Positions 19,201-27,795 of a stretch of DNA of 64,000 nt are shown here, in pieces. The stretch comes from CAZXWN01 sp964644695 [NCBI: uncultured bacterium] (GTDB lineage: Bacteria; UBP4; UBA4092): NCBI GenBank assembly GCA_964644695.1, contig CAZXWN010000007.1, positions 1 to 64,000 on the forward strand, written 5' to 3'. The position numbers and the translations under genes were made by a program. The notes below the pieces were generated by a model that saw nothing but the letters and a program-made list of their open reading frames with translations, searched no databases and was not told where the DNA came from. The stretch's first letter is position 1; each line of letters starts with the position of its first letter.

Positions 19201-19523
19201 CCATTACCATCGGATACGCCCCGTTTGTGAGCTTTTGGATTTGTATCATTCCCCAGAGGAACTCCATTCACAGCCCATTGCGGAGACCCTTCTGAATTGA
19301 CTCGCTGAGCATACAGGTTAAAACAATCTGCAACATGTGCCCGGTTATCTTCCCATACGAACATGGCCCCACCAGAACCAGAAGGCATAATAAAAGGGTT
19401 TGCCTGATAATCTGTTTCCGCTGCAATGGGAACGGGGTGGGTTGTCCAATCCTGACTAAAACTGAGGGCAATAAAGAAAGTAAAGAACAGAAAACAGTTC
19501 GTGAACCGATACAGGTTTTTCAT
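16230..19523 (-). CDS. Large secreted propeller-like protein
   Basis: The ATG at 19523 is chosen over a TTG at 19538 because GAGGTT lies at the right distance; the product is 1097 residues with a signal peptide (MKNLYRFTNCFLFFTFFIALSFSQ). The first about 450 residues contain about eight repeats of 50-55 residues with a shared pattern: Gly-Gly, a hydrophobic strand, W-x-D-x-R, then YAQR(V/L)NS-G--QW. This suggests an eight-bladed beta-propeller. A PKD/Ig-like segment follows (about 455-550), then long beta-rich regions that may bind carbohydrate or cell surfaces. No catalytic motif is seen. It is a single gene with its own terminator. A surface or extracellular binding role is inferred. Confidence 0.78.
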   Translation of the reverse strand: MKNLYRFTNCFLFFTFFIALSFSQDWTTHPVPIAAETDYQANPFIMPSGSGGAMFVWEDNRAHVADCFNLYAQRVNSEGSPQWAVNGVPLGNDTNPKAHKRGVSDGNGGMIVVWQEDRGSSSYTDIMAQRITSDGTTLWGPQGTEIVTESDYQEMPRLAGDGNGGAVIAWISHDSTNQKSVMAQRINGDAVSQWTLSGVAVGMVGNPQSIATPVYDSANGTYISWVDSRSGTNHVYAQRLDSNGVNQWGANGISISTSPKSQTQVEIVPDGTGGFYAAWLEPGLVSNTPGLLLQRVNSAGSTLWNPGGVWVSHDFVYSGSFLLLSDENQGLTVTWTQGFPYQNILKSQRFNSSGRYLWGEYLWNGITVTTTSFDMMPSAYPLTDGGLLISWSDYREPQAKAYIQKISSTGALQWIENGFPVFSNSSNVQTNIVVTRDAEKGGILAWTDRTDSGNWEVYAARAKQYQITTFDELSSLSNPMMSQETTMVYAVVSGADPLFYQWSSLTGRFINATRSTTQWVAPMNSTYTTQHYWISLTVSNAQGNSTTVRINQAVSSMTDLLAVKAFTGQSFSNLMDLRQQWKLDSAYPFMVYQNFFTLANLSGDSASYGSLAFATTGQIWYFAQNSSDGCFGKQKIKYSTYKIRKLPHVGLRPGQSESIEVSKYTYDSTGIALPNSYGNSSAVQASGPGLSAAFQTGNSWVKLTADSTFSAPGYVDVLASPNDNPANAVDVDRERISVYPNVFDGGTFSSVSNLFTQFGVQKLAERPELPVISWVTSATDSAGETVNNVLRFTFSGMTQAIKATGELNKWLFNTPGEWYIARMKVYSPQTSNTFECGLFYYQGYIPAASRVSLVGNIYLGVPNQWTWIEAPLYTYTTSYGYPQFVIKGNDPLATLYLADLQVIQATPELFQGTRALKSMNLESGQFDSYSQFTQGWGAERLGVDPSSMPELSVTSSGRLAVSLSNQYQGVKVTAIKSPGQLNTPQGNPGYEVGLKSDIVQTGGQFNSYTGLYQMNLMGVQSPGQYEIFNPTHGQIGAAAQFGYLTNGTHYLALPVRNPYHQFQFMVQNDKTGVLEIDNFDFYRDTDNPNFGDYLLFP

Positions 19524-19696
19524 ATTATTTAACCTCAATCAAAAGAGTAACTACCCCCATCATAAAGAAAACATAGGTGAATTGTATAGTCTCCCATCAA
19601 AAAAAATAATTCAAGGTTAAAAAGATAGAACCCAAAAGGCAGTTAGGATTATAATCAACCTGTGTAAACACACTGATAACTTTGGGGTTAACCAGT

Positions 19697-20329
19697 ATGA
19701 TTGGAAAACGGATTAAGTTCAAAATTCTGGATGGAGAAAAACGGCCAGAATACTTAAGAGAGTCTGCAAAGCAGGACCTGGGGGCTGTTATCTTCCTTTT
19801 TATTGTAACGATTATATTGGCGTGGCAGGGATATTATGAACCCTATCGGGAATACCATAATGATTATGTCGTTACGCCGTGCAAGGTCATTAATAGCCAG
19901 GCACTCGTATATACGATGAGAGGGAGATACGGAGGAGAAAATCATTATTATGTACCCATCATAGAATTTTCATATACTTGGCAGGGGACAAATTATATTT
20001 CCAATTATTACCGGTTGGTAAGAAATTCCTCCAGTTTCAAAAGCTGGGCCCAAAATGTCGTCAATCAATACCCCGCGGGAAAAGAAACCGCCTGTTTTGT
20101 GAACAAGAACAAACCCACTGAGGCAATGATTGAATGGCAGGTATCGTATTGGTCCATCTTCATGGGGATTCTGTGCCCAATCATGGGTTTAATGGCACTG
20201 GTTGTGTTGTATAAAACTATACAGAAGTTTCGATTGGCAGCCGTAGGAGGATTACCGGAAACTGTTATTGAATTCGATGCTGTATCGAATCCCGAAGCAG
20301 AGAATACAGAATCCGAAAAGAAGGATTAG
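19697..20329 (+). CDS. DUF3592-like membrane protein
   Basis: The 210-residue protein has a membrane helix near residues 35-52 (AVIFLFIVTIILAWQGYY), an outside domain, and a second helix near 155-180. The layout and the loop with IIEFSYTWQGTNYISNYY and YPAGKETACFVNKNKPTEAM are typical of DUF3592, a family of unknown function. The ATG at 19697 is used; an in-frame TTG lies 15 bases upstream. Its end overlaps the convergent lolD gene by four bases. Confidence 0.72.
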   Translation: MIGKRIKFKILDGEKRPEYLRESAKQDLGAVIFLFIVTIILAWQGYYEPYREYHNDYVVTPCKVINSQALVYTMRGRYGGENHYYVPIIEFSYTWQGTNYISNYYRLVRNSSSFKSWAQNVVNQYPAGKETACFVNKNKPTEAMIEWQVSYWSIFMGILCPIMGLMALVVLYKTIQKFRLAAVGGLPETVIEFDAVSNPEAENTESEKKD

Positions 20330-21006
20330 TCGTCGAGAACCATTCCTTCAAAGACTCGTACTCGACGGTCAGCTCTGGCAGCAAGTTCCGGGTCGTGAGT
20401 CACAATAATGACTGTCTGTTCCCGTTCTTCCTTAAGTTGCCAGAACAAGTCTAACACCTGATTTCCTGTTTTCCGGTCCAAGTTACCTGTAGGCTCATCA
20501 GCAAGGAGAATCGGCGGAGCATTGACCAGTGCGCGTGCAAGGGCCACACGCTGCTGTTCCCCACCTGACAGTTCTCCCGGGCGATGATGAAGCCTGTCTT
20601 GTAGTCCCAGTTTCACAAGGAGTTCTTCCGCTTTCTGATGACATTCCGAAATCGGTCTCCGGAGCATTCGACGGGGAATCCCCACATTTTCGAGAGCCGT
20701 AAACTCCGGTAACAAATGATGGAACTGAAAGAGAAACCCGACTTTCGTATTACGGATTTTGGCTAACTCAATGTCCGAATAAGAAAAAATGTCCGTGTTA
20801 TCCAACATCACTTTACCCGATGTAGGCCGATCCAGTCCCCCCAGCAAATGCAGAAGGGTCGATTTCCCTGCGCCAGAGGGTCCGATGATAGAGACAATCG
20901 TTCCCTGCTCTATCTCCAGATTGAGTCCCTTCAAAACCTCCAGCGTTCCAGTGCCCCAGGGATAACTTTTGCGTAATTCATGGGCTGATAAGACTATCTT
21001 ACTCAT
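20326..21006 (-). CDS. lolD: Lipoprotein-releasing ABC transporter ATPase
   Basis: The 226-residue ATPase has Walker [10 protein letters not shown] (42-50), a Q-loop ([12 protein letters not shown]), signature [15 protein letters not shown], Walker [13 protein letters not shown] and the H-loop VTHD. It matches the LolD/MacB/FtsE group and is paired with a LolC/E permease gene that overlaps its start by eight bases. LolD powers release of mature lipoproteins from the inner membrane to LolA. LolA and LolB are not in the window. Confidence 0.9.
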   Translation of the reverse strand: MSKIVLSAHELRKSYPWGTGTLEVLKGLNLEIEQGTIVSIIGPSGAGKSTLLHLLGGLDRPTSGKVMLDNTDIFSYSDIELAKIRNTKVGFLFQFHHLLPEFTALENVGIPRRMLRRPISECHQKAEELLVKLGLQDRLHHRPGELSGGEQQRVALARALVNAPPILLADEPTGNLDRKTGNQVLDLFWQLKEEREQTVIIVTHDPELAARADRRVRVFEGMVLDD

Positions 21007-22213
21007 ACCGCAATCCCTCCACCGGATCCGTCTTACCCGCCTGCCATGACGGATAAACCGCCGCTAATAAACAAAGCCCCAGAGCACACACCGCAATCAA
21101 AGCAACAGACAAAGGCTCCACCAACACGGGCAATTTCTGTATGTAATAAATATCAGAGGGAAGCGAGATTAATTTGTAACGGTCCAGAAGGAAACAAATG
21201 AAAAGACCAAAGGCGGTCCCTGTGACCGTTCCAACAACGCCGATAATAAAACCCTGGAATAGAAATATTAGGGAGATTGACTGACGGGTTGCACCCATTG
21301 CTTTTAAGATGGCGATATCTCTGGCTTTCTCCATAGTCATCATGATCAATGTAGAGATAATATTAAAAGCGGCGACAACGACAATCAGCAGCAGAATAAT
21401 GAACATGACGGTTTTCTCAAGCTGCAACGCAGAGAACAATTCCCGGTTAAGGGTTTCCCACGATTTGACACTGAAGCTGTCACCCAGGTCTTTCTGAATA
21501 ACTTCGGCGAGAGCTTTTGCATTATCCGGATCATCTAATTTACAGTTGATGCCCGTCACTATCGATGAATCGAGGTCGTATAACCGCTGTGCCCCATCCA
21601 GTGAAGTGTAGGCCAGACTGGCATCATATTCATACATCCCTGAATCAAAAATCCCAACCACTTCAGATACCGAAGTCTTCGGAACCAATCCCATGGGAGT
21701 ACGGGCGACTTTGGAGAGAACAAACACTTTCGACCCGATCCCAATACCCAGCTTCTTAGCCAATTCTTTACCCAGGACCACTTCATCTTTCCCAACTCGT
21801 GGCAAATGGCCCTGAATCAGATTCTGTTTTAACTTGGAGACTTTCGGTTCCAGTTCCGGGTCAATACCCAACAGCATCACACCCTGTAAATAATCGGAGG
21901 ATTGCAGCATTCCCTGCACTCCGATAAAGGGAGCGGCACCGGTTATATTCTTTTCTTGTTTCAGGCGAGTCAGGACTGACTGGTAATCGGCGATGCCGGC
22001 GTCATCAGGTCCGCTAATCGTAATGTGGGCACGAGTCCCGAGAATCTTTTGTTTGAGGTCGCGGTCAAAGCCATTCATCACGGAAATAACAATAATGAGA
22101 GCCGCCACACCCACAGCAACGCCCATCATGGAAATAATCGTAATAATGGAAATGAAGGATTGTTTTCGTTTAGCCTTCATATAACGGAGGCTGACAAACC
22201 ATTCGTAGCTCAA
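20999..22213 (-). CDS. LolC/LolE family lipoprotein-releasing permease
   Basis: The 404-residue protein has one N-terminal helix, a periplasmic MacB-like domain (about 45-250) and three C-terminal helices of an FtsX domain. The N-terminus YEWFVSLRYMKAKRKQSFIS and GVAVGVAALIIVISVMNGFDRDLK are typical of LolC/LolE. It starts with TTG at 22213, supported by AGAAGGTAGG upstream; no better ATG is near. Only one permease gene accompanies lolD, as in lineages with a single LolF-type homodimer, so I do not assign C or E. Confidence 0.9.
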   Translation of the reverse strand: MSYEWFVSLRYMKAKRKQSFISIITIISMMGVAVGVAALIIVISVMNGFDRDLKQKILGTRAHITISGPDDAGIADYQSVLTRLKQEKNITGAAPFIGVQGMLQSSDYLQGVMLLGIDPELEPKVSKLKQNLIQGHLPRVGKDEVVLGKELAKKLGIGIGSKVFVLSKVARTPMGLVPKTSVSEVVGIFDSGMYEYDASLAYTSLDGAQRLYDLDSSIVTGINCKLDDPDNAKALAEVIQKDLGDSFSVKSWETLNRELFSALQLEKTVMFIILLLIVVVAAFNIISTLIMMTMEKARDIAILKAMGATRQSISLIFLFQGFIIGVVGTVTGTAFGLFICFLLDRYKLISLPSDIYYIQKLPVLVEPLSVALIAVCALGLCLLAAVYPSWQAGKTDPVEGLRYE

Positions 22214-22219
22214 AAGAAC

Positions 22220-23782
22220 CTACCTTCTTCGCAGCCAGGCCCACAAGCCGGCGACGATAATCAAACCAGGAATCAGAATAACACAGACGAATCCTATCAA
22301 CTGCATCTGCCCCGGTGTGAGAGATAATTGACGCTCATCCGATGCCTGCGCACGGATACCTAAAACATTTGTATTATCGGACAACCAGGCAATACAATTC
22401 AGAAACAAATCACGATTTCCATAAGACCCACCCACTCGGGATGCCAATATCTGATTAGACGCAAAGAAAACATTCCCGAGAGCAATCACCCGTAACTCTG
22501 ATTTTATCGAATCTGTTGAATCATTGGACAAAATTGGTTTGAGATAGGTAGCACCCAAAATCAGAGGCGGTGCCACATCCTTACCTTCATCATATTGCAA
22601 AGCATCTCGTTTGATTTCAGTCTCACCCCAGGCATAGGGAAGGTCTGTCGCCACTATCAACAGAGGCTCCATGACTCCAATATCAGGAGGCTCCTGAGGA
22701 AGAACCACCGTCCGAGAATAAGGGAACACACAGACAGAGAGATTCCGGGTAATATCGGTTTTAGGATAAACAGTCAGTAAGGGAACAAGGCTGTCCTGCC
22801 CCAGATGACTGGCATGGTCAATAACCAGATCGTGATTGAACTGTAATTGATAAGGGGCCAGGAGTCCATTGAAAGGATTTGTCTTTCCGGGGCCGACCAT
22901 AACCAGTATCCTGCCGCCTTTATTGAGCCAGGACTGAAGCAGGGTTTGTTCCTCAGGCAGTAAATCAGTTTTAGGGCCGGGGACAACCAGGACAGATAAA
23001 TCATCAGGGAGTGTGGACCGACCGGATAAGGTCAGCTGACTGACAGAATAATTTTCTTCTTCCAAGGCCGTCTTAATCAGAGAAAGTCCAGTTTCTTCCG
23101 TATCTTCGATAGATAACTCTCCATGACCTTCCAGAAAATATACCTTCCGCTGATTCGGGTTCACCAAACGATTGATGGCATTCGAAATGTCCCGTTCTTC
23201 AAATCCGGTGATGACACTTCGCCGGCCCTGATAAAGTAAAATCACTTTCCCATCAGAAGCTCCGTACTGCATTGCCATGGCGGGATTTTGTTCAGGGTCC
23301 AGATATTGCAGCTTGAACTTGGGTGTCTGGGCGGCAAATTCATTCAGCATATTACGAGCCTGGGAATATAACGGATTGGCCGGTGTATAAACAGCCATCA
23401 CCTGAACAGGCTCTTTCAGTTGTCCCATGAGTTTTCGAGTTTGGTCCGAGAGCGTATATTTCCGGGTTTGAGTGGTATCAAATCGGAAGTGATGACGAGA
23501 CGACAAGAAATTGACTGCAACCAAAATTCCCAGGATAACGAGAATAAAGGCCAGTGAATGAGTCCCGGAAAAGAATCGACGGGACGTAAAATAATCCTTG
23601 ATGACCTGCCAGCGAAGCACACACCACAAACCTGACAGAAGAATCCCGACACTCCCCATAATCTTGATCCACATCGGAAGATATCCAAGAAACACCCGAC
23701 CCAGACCCGTTGTCACCAGTAACGCCAGCCCCACAACTCCGGACAGGTCAATGAGAATGTCTATGTTTTTTTTATTCATCAT
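22220..23782 (-). CDS. GldG-like ABC transporter accessory protein
   Basis: Starting at the ATG at 23782, the product has 520 residues: two N-terminal helices, a third near residues 75-95, a large periplasmic GldG/IFT52-like domain (KYTLSDQTRKLMGQLKEPVQ, then VYFLEGHGELSIED and LVVPGPKTDLLPEEQ), and a C-terminal helix before the final RRR. These genes sit with ABC-2 permease and ATPase genes (GldF and GldA types). In Bacteroidetes the complex is needed for gliding, but the family is widespread and its substrate here is unknown. It lies four bases after the gldF-like gene. Confidence 0.87.
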   Translation of the reverse strand: MMNKKNIDILIDLSGVVGLALLVTTGLGRVFLGYLPMWIKIMGSVGILLSGLWCVLRWQVIKDYFTSRRFFSGTHSLAFILVILGILVAVNFLSSRHHFRFDTTQTRKYTLSDQTRKLMGQLKEPVQVMAVYTPANPLYSQARNMLNEFAAQTPKFKLQYLDPEQNPAMAMQYGASDGKVILLYQGRRSVITGFEERDISNAINRLVNPNQRKVYFLEGHGELSIEDTEETGLSLIKTALEEENYSVSQLTLSGRSTLPDDLSVLVVPGPKTDLLPEEQTLLQSWLNKGGRILVMVGPGKTNPFNGLLAPYQLQFNHDLVIDHASHLGQDSLVPLLTVYPKTDITRNLSVCVFPYSRTVVLPQEPPDIGVMEPLLIVATDLPYAWGETEIKRDALQYDEGKDVAPPLILGATYLKPILSNDSTDSIKSELRVIALGNVFFASNQILASRVGGSYGNRDLFLNCIAWLSDNTNVLGIRAQASDERQLSLTPGQMQLIGFVCVILIPGLIIVAGLWAWLRRR

Positions 23783-23786
23783 CTGA

Positions 23787-24500
23787 TTATTTCCATTTCC
23801 GGGTTCGAAGTGCCAGGGCTGACAGATAAAGAACAAATCCAATGAAACTCAAGAAATAAATGATTTGTTGCGTATCAATAACACCTCGGGACATTTCATC
23901 ATAATGGTGGGGAAGATTCAGAAAATTCAAGATATCGGATAAGGGGGCGGAAACATAATTAGGCACCAGTCCGGTGATAATACCCAACCCCAGAATAAAA
24001 CCAAAGGCTAATAAGGCGGCGACAATTTGGTTCTTTGAAAGAACTGAGGCCAGAATCCCCAGAGCCGAAAAACAGGCACTCATCAACATCAGCCCCAGAT
24101 AACTTACAACAATGGGCCAGATATCAATAGGGCCAAATAGAGATAGTAGTAAGGGGAAAATCCAGGACAAGCCAACCATACATCCAATGAGAGCCATGGC
24201 ACCCAGAAATTTCCCGACAATCACTTCTATCTCACTGACAGGTGCGGTGAGCAGGACTTCCAGTGTGCCCGTACGCCGCTCTTCGGCCACCAGACGCATG
24301 GTAATCAAAGGACACAGGAACTGCAGCATGGCCATCATCATCATAAACACCTGCTGCATATCATCTGACCGGGTCAGGCCGATTAAAAGGACAAAGACCA
24401 CACCGGAAATTAATGAGAATAACGCCGCTAATACATAGGCTATCGGCGAATTAAAATAATGCCTTAATTCTTTACGGATGAGTGCCCCCAAATTATTCAT
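23787..24500 (-). CDS. ABC-2 type permease (GldF-like)
   Basis: A 237-residue permease with six membrane helices and the conserved segment MRLVAEERRTGTLEVLLTAP of ABC-2 transporters. The ATG at 24500 follows GAGGAGGT and overlaps the end of the ATPase gene by eight bases, showing translational coupling. It forms the membrane part of the exporter with the GldA-like ATPase and GldG-like partner. Confidence 0.9.
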   Translation of the reverse strand: MNNLGALIRKELRHYFNSPIAYVLAALFSLISGVVFVLLIGLTRSDDMQQVFMMMMAMLQFLCPLITMRLVAEERRTGTLEVLLTAPVSEIEVIVGKFLGAMALIGCMVGLSWIFPLLLSLFGPIDIWPIVVSYLGLMLMSACFSALGILASVLSKNQIVAALLAFGFILGLGIITGLVPNYVSAPLSDILNFLNLPHHYDEMSRGVIDTQQIIYFLSFIGFVLYLSALALRTRKWK

Positions 24501-25452
24501 GGGAGACCTCCTCATCTTTGGTGGTTAACTGCACAAACACATCTTCTAAACTCACCTGATGGGTCTGCAGGGACAATATCCTGCCCCCTTTAGCAATGAC
24601 CAGACCGGCCACATCGGCTCTCAAATCCATGTCCGGTTTCACTTCAATACTATAATGGTTTGTCTCCCGACAATTCACCGAAACAACTCCGTCAAGGGCA
24701 GAGAGCTCCTTCAGTAAATCGGGAGAACCTTTTTCTAACTCAAGCAGAATATTGGGCGTTTTATTGATGCGTGAAGACAGATTCTCCGGAGTATCCTCGG
24801 CAACCGTAACCCCCTCATGAATAATCACGACTCGCTGGCACGTCATAGAGACTTCCGGCAAGATGTGGGTGGACAGGAGAACCGTATGTTCACCCCCCAG
24901 AGATTTAATTAATTCACGGGTTTCACGAATCGCCACCGGATCAAGTCCGACCGTGGGTTCATCAAGAATGATGACATCCGGCTTATGAATAATGGCCATG
25001 GCAAGTCCTACCCGCTGCCGATATCCTTTAGACAGTTTCCCAATCAGTTGATTCGACACATCGGTAATCATGCACCGTTCCAGAGTCTCGTTCACACGAC
25101 TTTCACGAAGTTTCCGCGCGACACCCTTAATATCGGCATGAAATCGAAGATAATCCCGAACAGAAAAATCCGGATATAACGGAACATTCTCAGGAAGATA
25201 TCCGATATAACGACGCGCATCCACCGGATGTTCTGTCACATCAATACCGGCTACGACAACAGAACCACTTTCCAGTGGCAGAAAACCGGTCAGGACTTTC
25301 ATGGTCGTGGATTTACCCGCCGCATTAGGTCCCAGAAATCCGAGGATTTCACCTTTGCGTACAGAAAAACTGACATCCCGAACAGCAAGTTTGGTTCCAT
25401 AACTCCGGGACAGGTTTTTGACTTCAATCATTAATTGAGTATTTTCAGACAT
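24493..25452 (-). CDS. ABC transporter ATPase (GldA-like)
   Basis: The 319-residue ATPase carries Walker A GPNAAGKSTT, the signature LSKGYRQRVGLAMAI, Walker B VIILDEPTVGLDP and the H-loop STHILPEV. A C-terminal extension (about 230-310) is typical of the CcmA/GldA group. It is the first gene of the gldA-F-G-like set, followed by the lol genes on the same strand, so the five genes may form one envelope-transport operon. Confidence 0.9.
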   Translation of the reverse strand: MSENTQLMIEVKNLSRSYGTKLAVRDVSFSVRKGEILGFLGPNAAGKSTTMKVLTGFLPLESGSVVVAGIDVTEHPVDARRYIGYLPENVPLYPDFSVRDYLRFHADIKGVARKLRESRVNETLERCMITDVSNQLIGKLSKGYRQRVGLAMAIIHKPDVIILDEPTVGLDPVAIRETRELIKSLGGEHTVLLSTHILPEVSMTCQRVVIIHEGVTVAEDTPENLSSRINKTPNILLELEKGSPDLLKELSALDGVVSVNCRETNHYSIEVKPDMDLRADVAGLVIAKGGRILSLQTHQVSLEDVFVQLTTKDEEVSHE

Positions 25453-25569
25453 AAGTAAGTTCTTATTTTAGGAGGATTATCCTTTTGTTTCAAATAAATA
25501 CCCTGTTTACAGGTTTCAAGATGACTTTACCTTAAATCAATACCCTGACACTGCCAGAATAACACACTA

Positions 25570-25618
25570 AACGAACCAGCCACGGACCTGCTCCGAGCAA
25601 GTCCGTGGCTGATTCGTT
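25570..25618 (-). repeat. Dispersed hairpin repeat, copy 3, likely terminator
   Basis: The arms AACGAACCAGCCACGGAC and GTCCGTGGCTGATTCGTT pair almost perfectly, with an inner CTGCTC/GAGCA extension. It lies just beyond the lptD-like stop codon and before the gldA-like gene on the same strand, so it probably separates the two transcripts. It is the best-preserved copy of the family also seen at 1257. Confidence 0.75.
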
Positions 25619-25641
25619 TTAAGTCGATTTTTTCAAGGGTT

Positions 25642-27795
25642 TTAGAGCGGGTCTCGGACATCCTGAGCAAAGGTTGCCTTTGGATTCATGGCCTTTAATC
25701 TCATGGCAAACCGGATAGAATCATCGTCTTCTGTATGTCTCAGAGTGATATAGGCTTCCCAACAATGTAAATCACGGATAATGTCGGTACGAACCTCTTC
25801 CAGACGACCCCGGCTGATGTTGTAATTCACTCGGGTATCGACTTTCCATTTCTTGCCTACATAGAACGCCACACCAGGATATAAACTGGCTTCATCATAA
25901 TTTCCACCGGCAAAATCCGGCGTTTGATTCAATTTGTAATAAAGGACCATATACCCAGACCATCTGTCAGAAGGATGATAGATTGCCGAGGCCAGGAAAG
26001 ACTGGTAACTATGGAAGTAATTTCCATTGAGGGTATCAAACCGTTTACCCCGCGCCAGAATGTTGGTTAAACCCAAATCCAGGGTTGTAGTTGCCTTCCA
26101 GGTCATTTCAAGACGGCTGTAATATTGACGGTCATCCGTCCGAATATCATCTTCCGGAAGAACACTTAATTCAGAACGCCACCGGACATTCAGACGATTA
26201 TTTGGATGACGATAACGGATTCTGGCACCAATCAGGTGGTTATACAGGTTATCGCCGCCTTCTTCTTCATTACTGTCGATTTGTTTCTCCGCCACATAAT
26301 ACAGGTCTAAACGGGTAAACCGATTGATTCTATTTTGTAACCGGAGTTTTGCTTCCAGGAAAGTATCAAAATCACTGTCATCCACAATCACGGAAGTTTT
26401 ATCTGACCATGTATTATAGAGGCTCAAAGATGGAACAAAGGTCATTTTTTCAGTCAGCGGATAGGATGCAGTCAGGGTCTGGTCCCAATCGAGTTGGGAG
26501 GTATTCACCATCGGAGAACTGTCAGAGGGGAATCCATTTTCCGGATATCGAACATGGGAAATGCTGCCCTGGGTCGTATAGTAGAAGGGTAGTCCTCCCA
26601 CCTGCTGATACTTCAAGATTCCTGCGAACTTCGGAGCCGACTCTTCCAACGCCTCAAATGAACCACCCCGTTTTTTCAGAGGGTCCTCGACCCATTCGTC
26701 ATACCGTCGGAGAGACAGGCGAAGAATATATTCTTCGTCCCATTTTTCAACCGCCGCTAAGGCCTCACGCGTATCGATCCGTCCCCGGTTATTGATATCC
26801 AGGTAATCTTCATACACCTTTGGATCACTAGGATACTCAGAGAACAAAATCACATTTAAGTCGTATTTCAGAGCGGAGCGGTGCCGGGCGGCAATACGGT
26901 ATCTCTCCCAGTCCGTCTCCTTCTCCCTGATGTAGAATGAATCCATATCCCCTCGAAGAGTTGAACCGTAATCATACTGAAGCCCGATTCCATAAGCAAA
27001 ACCTTGTTCACTGTAATAATCCAGTTTAGGGATAAATCTGAGGGTGTCATCGGCCCATAACTTATACTGAGCTTTGACATAAGGCCCCAGACGGCTGGAA
27101 CGACCTACTTCCCAATCAAATCGTGAGTCTTTATCATCAAATTTGCGCGAATATCGGGGCCACCAGGCTACGGGAGTATTCCCTACATAAAAGACAATGT
27201 CTTTGGCAATCATTTTATCTTTATAGAGGGTGAGTGTTTTTGCTTTGAAATAATAATGAGGATGTTCCAGTCCACAGGTGGTGAAAGTTCCTTCTTTAAC
27301 AACCTGCATATCACGACTTAACTGGCGTGCCACCGTTGCCCGGATATAGAGAGGGTCAATGTAAGTTCTTGCTCCGTAGATAACGCCTTCTTCAGAGTCC
27401 AAATTATACTCGACCGCGTAGGCTTTCATTTTATAGGTCGTGCCGCCGGCTTCGGGAACGAAGGTATAGACAAGGTTTCCTTCAGCACGGAAGGTTTTCA
27501 GTTTACTGTTATAAAAGACTTCGTCGGCTTCCAGCGTGTCATTGCCATAAGAAAGAACCACATTTCCATGACCGTGAACAATTCCAGACTGGTCCTCATA
27601 AGAAAATAAATCAGAATGAAGGATATGAAGCGGTCCGCGGTATTTAGCGGCGGGGAGTTTGAAGCCACCCATGGCTTCTGAGGAGGGATCTCCATTGCGG
27701 TCTTTTGCGGAAACTATTGAGGTTCCCAAAACCATTAATAAAATGGCTGGTACCAGCCAATATAACAGTGTCTTAGATTTCATCTGTATTCTCAT
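25642..27795 (-). CDS. lptD: LptD-like outer-membrane LPS assembly protein
   Basis: From the ATG at 27795, which overlaps the upstream permease stop as ATGA, the product has 717 residues and a signal peptide ending near VSAKD. Residues about 40-150 form an OstA/LptA-like domain (VHGHGNVVLSYGNDTLEAD, then LKTFRAEGNLVYTF). The rest is a long beta-barrel with alternating strands, as in LptD. LptD inserts lipopolysaccharide or similar glycolipid into the outer membrane. Coupling to an LptF/LptG permease supports the assignment. Sequence conservation in the barrel is low, so I rely on domain order and context. Confidence 0.8.
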   Translation of the reverse strand: MRIQMKSKTLLYWLVPAILLMVLGTSIVSAKDRNGDPSSEAMGGFKLPAAKYRGPLHILHSDLFSYEDQSGIVHGHGNVVLSYGNDTLEADEVFYNSKLKTFRAEGNLVYTFVPEAGGTTYKMKAYAVEYNLDSEEGVIYGARTYIDPLYIRATVARQLSRDMQVVKEGTFTTCGLEHPHYYFKAKTLTLYKDKMIAKDIVFYVGNTPVAWWPRYSRKFDDKDSRFDWEVGRSSRLGPYVKAQYKLWADDTLRFIPKLDYYSEQGFAYGIGLQYDYGSTLRGDMDSFYIREKETDWERYRIAARHRSALKYDLNVILFSEYPSDPKVYEDYLDINNRGRIDTREALAAVEKWDEEYILRLSLRRYDEWVEDPLKKRGGSFEALEESAPKFAGILKYQQVGGLPFYYTTQGSISHVRYPENGFPSDSSPMVNTSQLDWDQTLTASYPLTEKMTFVPSLSLYNTWSDKTSVIVDDSDFDTFLEAKLRLQNRINRFTRLDLYYVAEKQIDSNEEEGGDNLYNHLIGARIRYRHPNNRLNVRWRSELSVLPEDDIRTDDRQYYSRLEMTWKATTTLDLGLTNILARGKRFDTLNGNYFHSYQSFLASAIYHPSDRWSGYMVLYYKLNQTPDFAGGNYDEASLYPGVAFYVGKKWKVDTRVNYNISRGRLEEVRTDIIRDLHCWEAYITLRHTEDDDSIRFAMRLKAMNPKATFAQDVRDPL

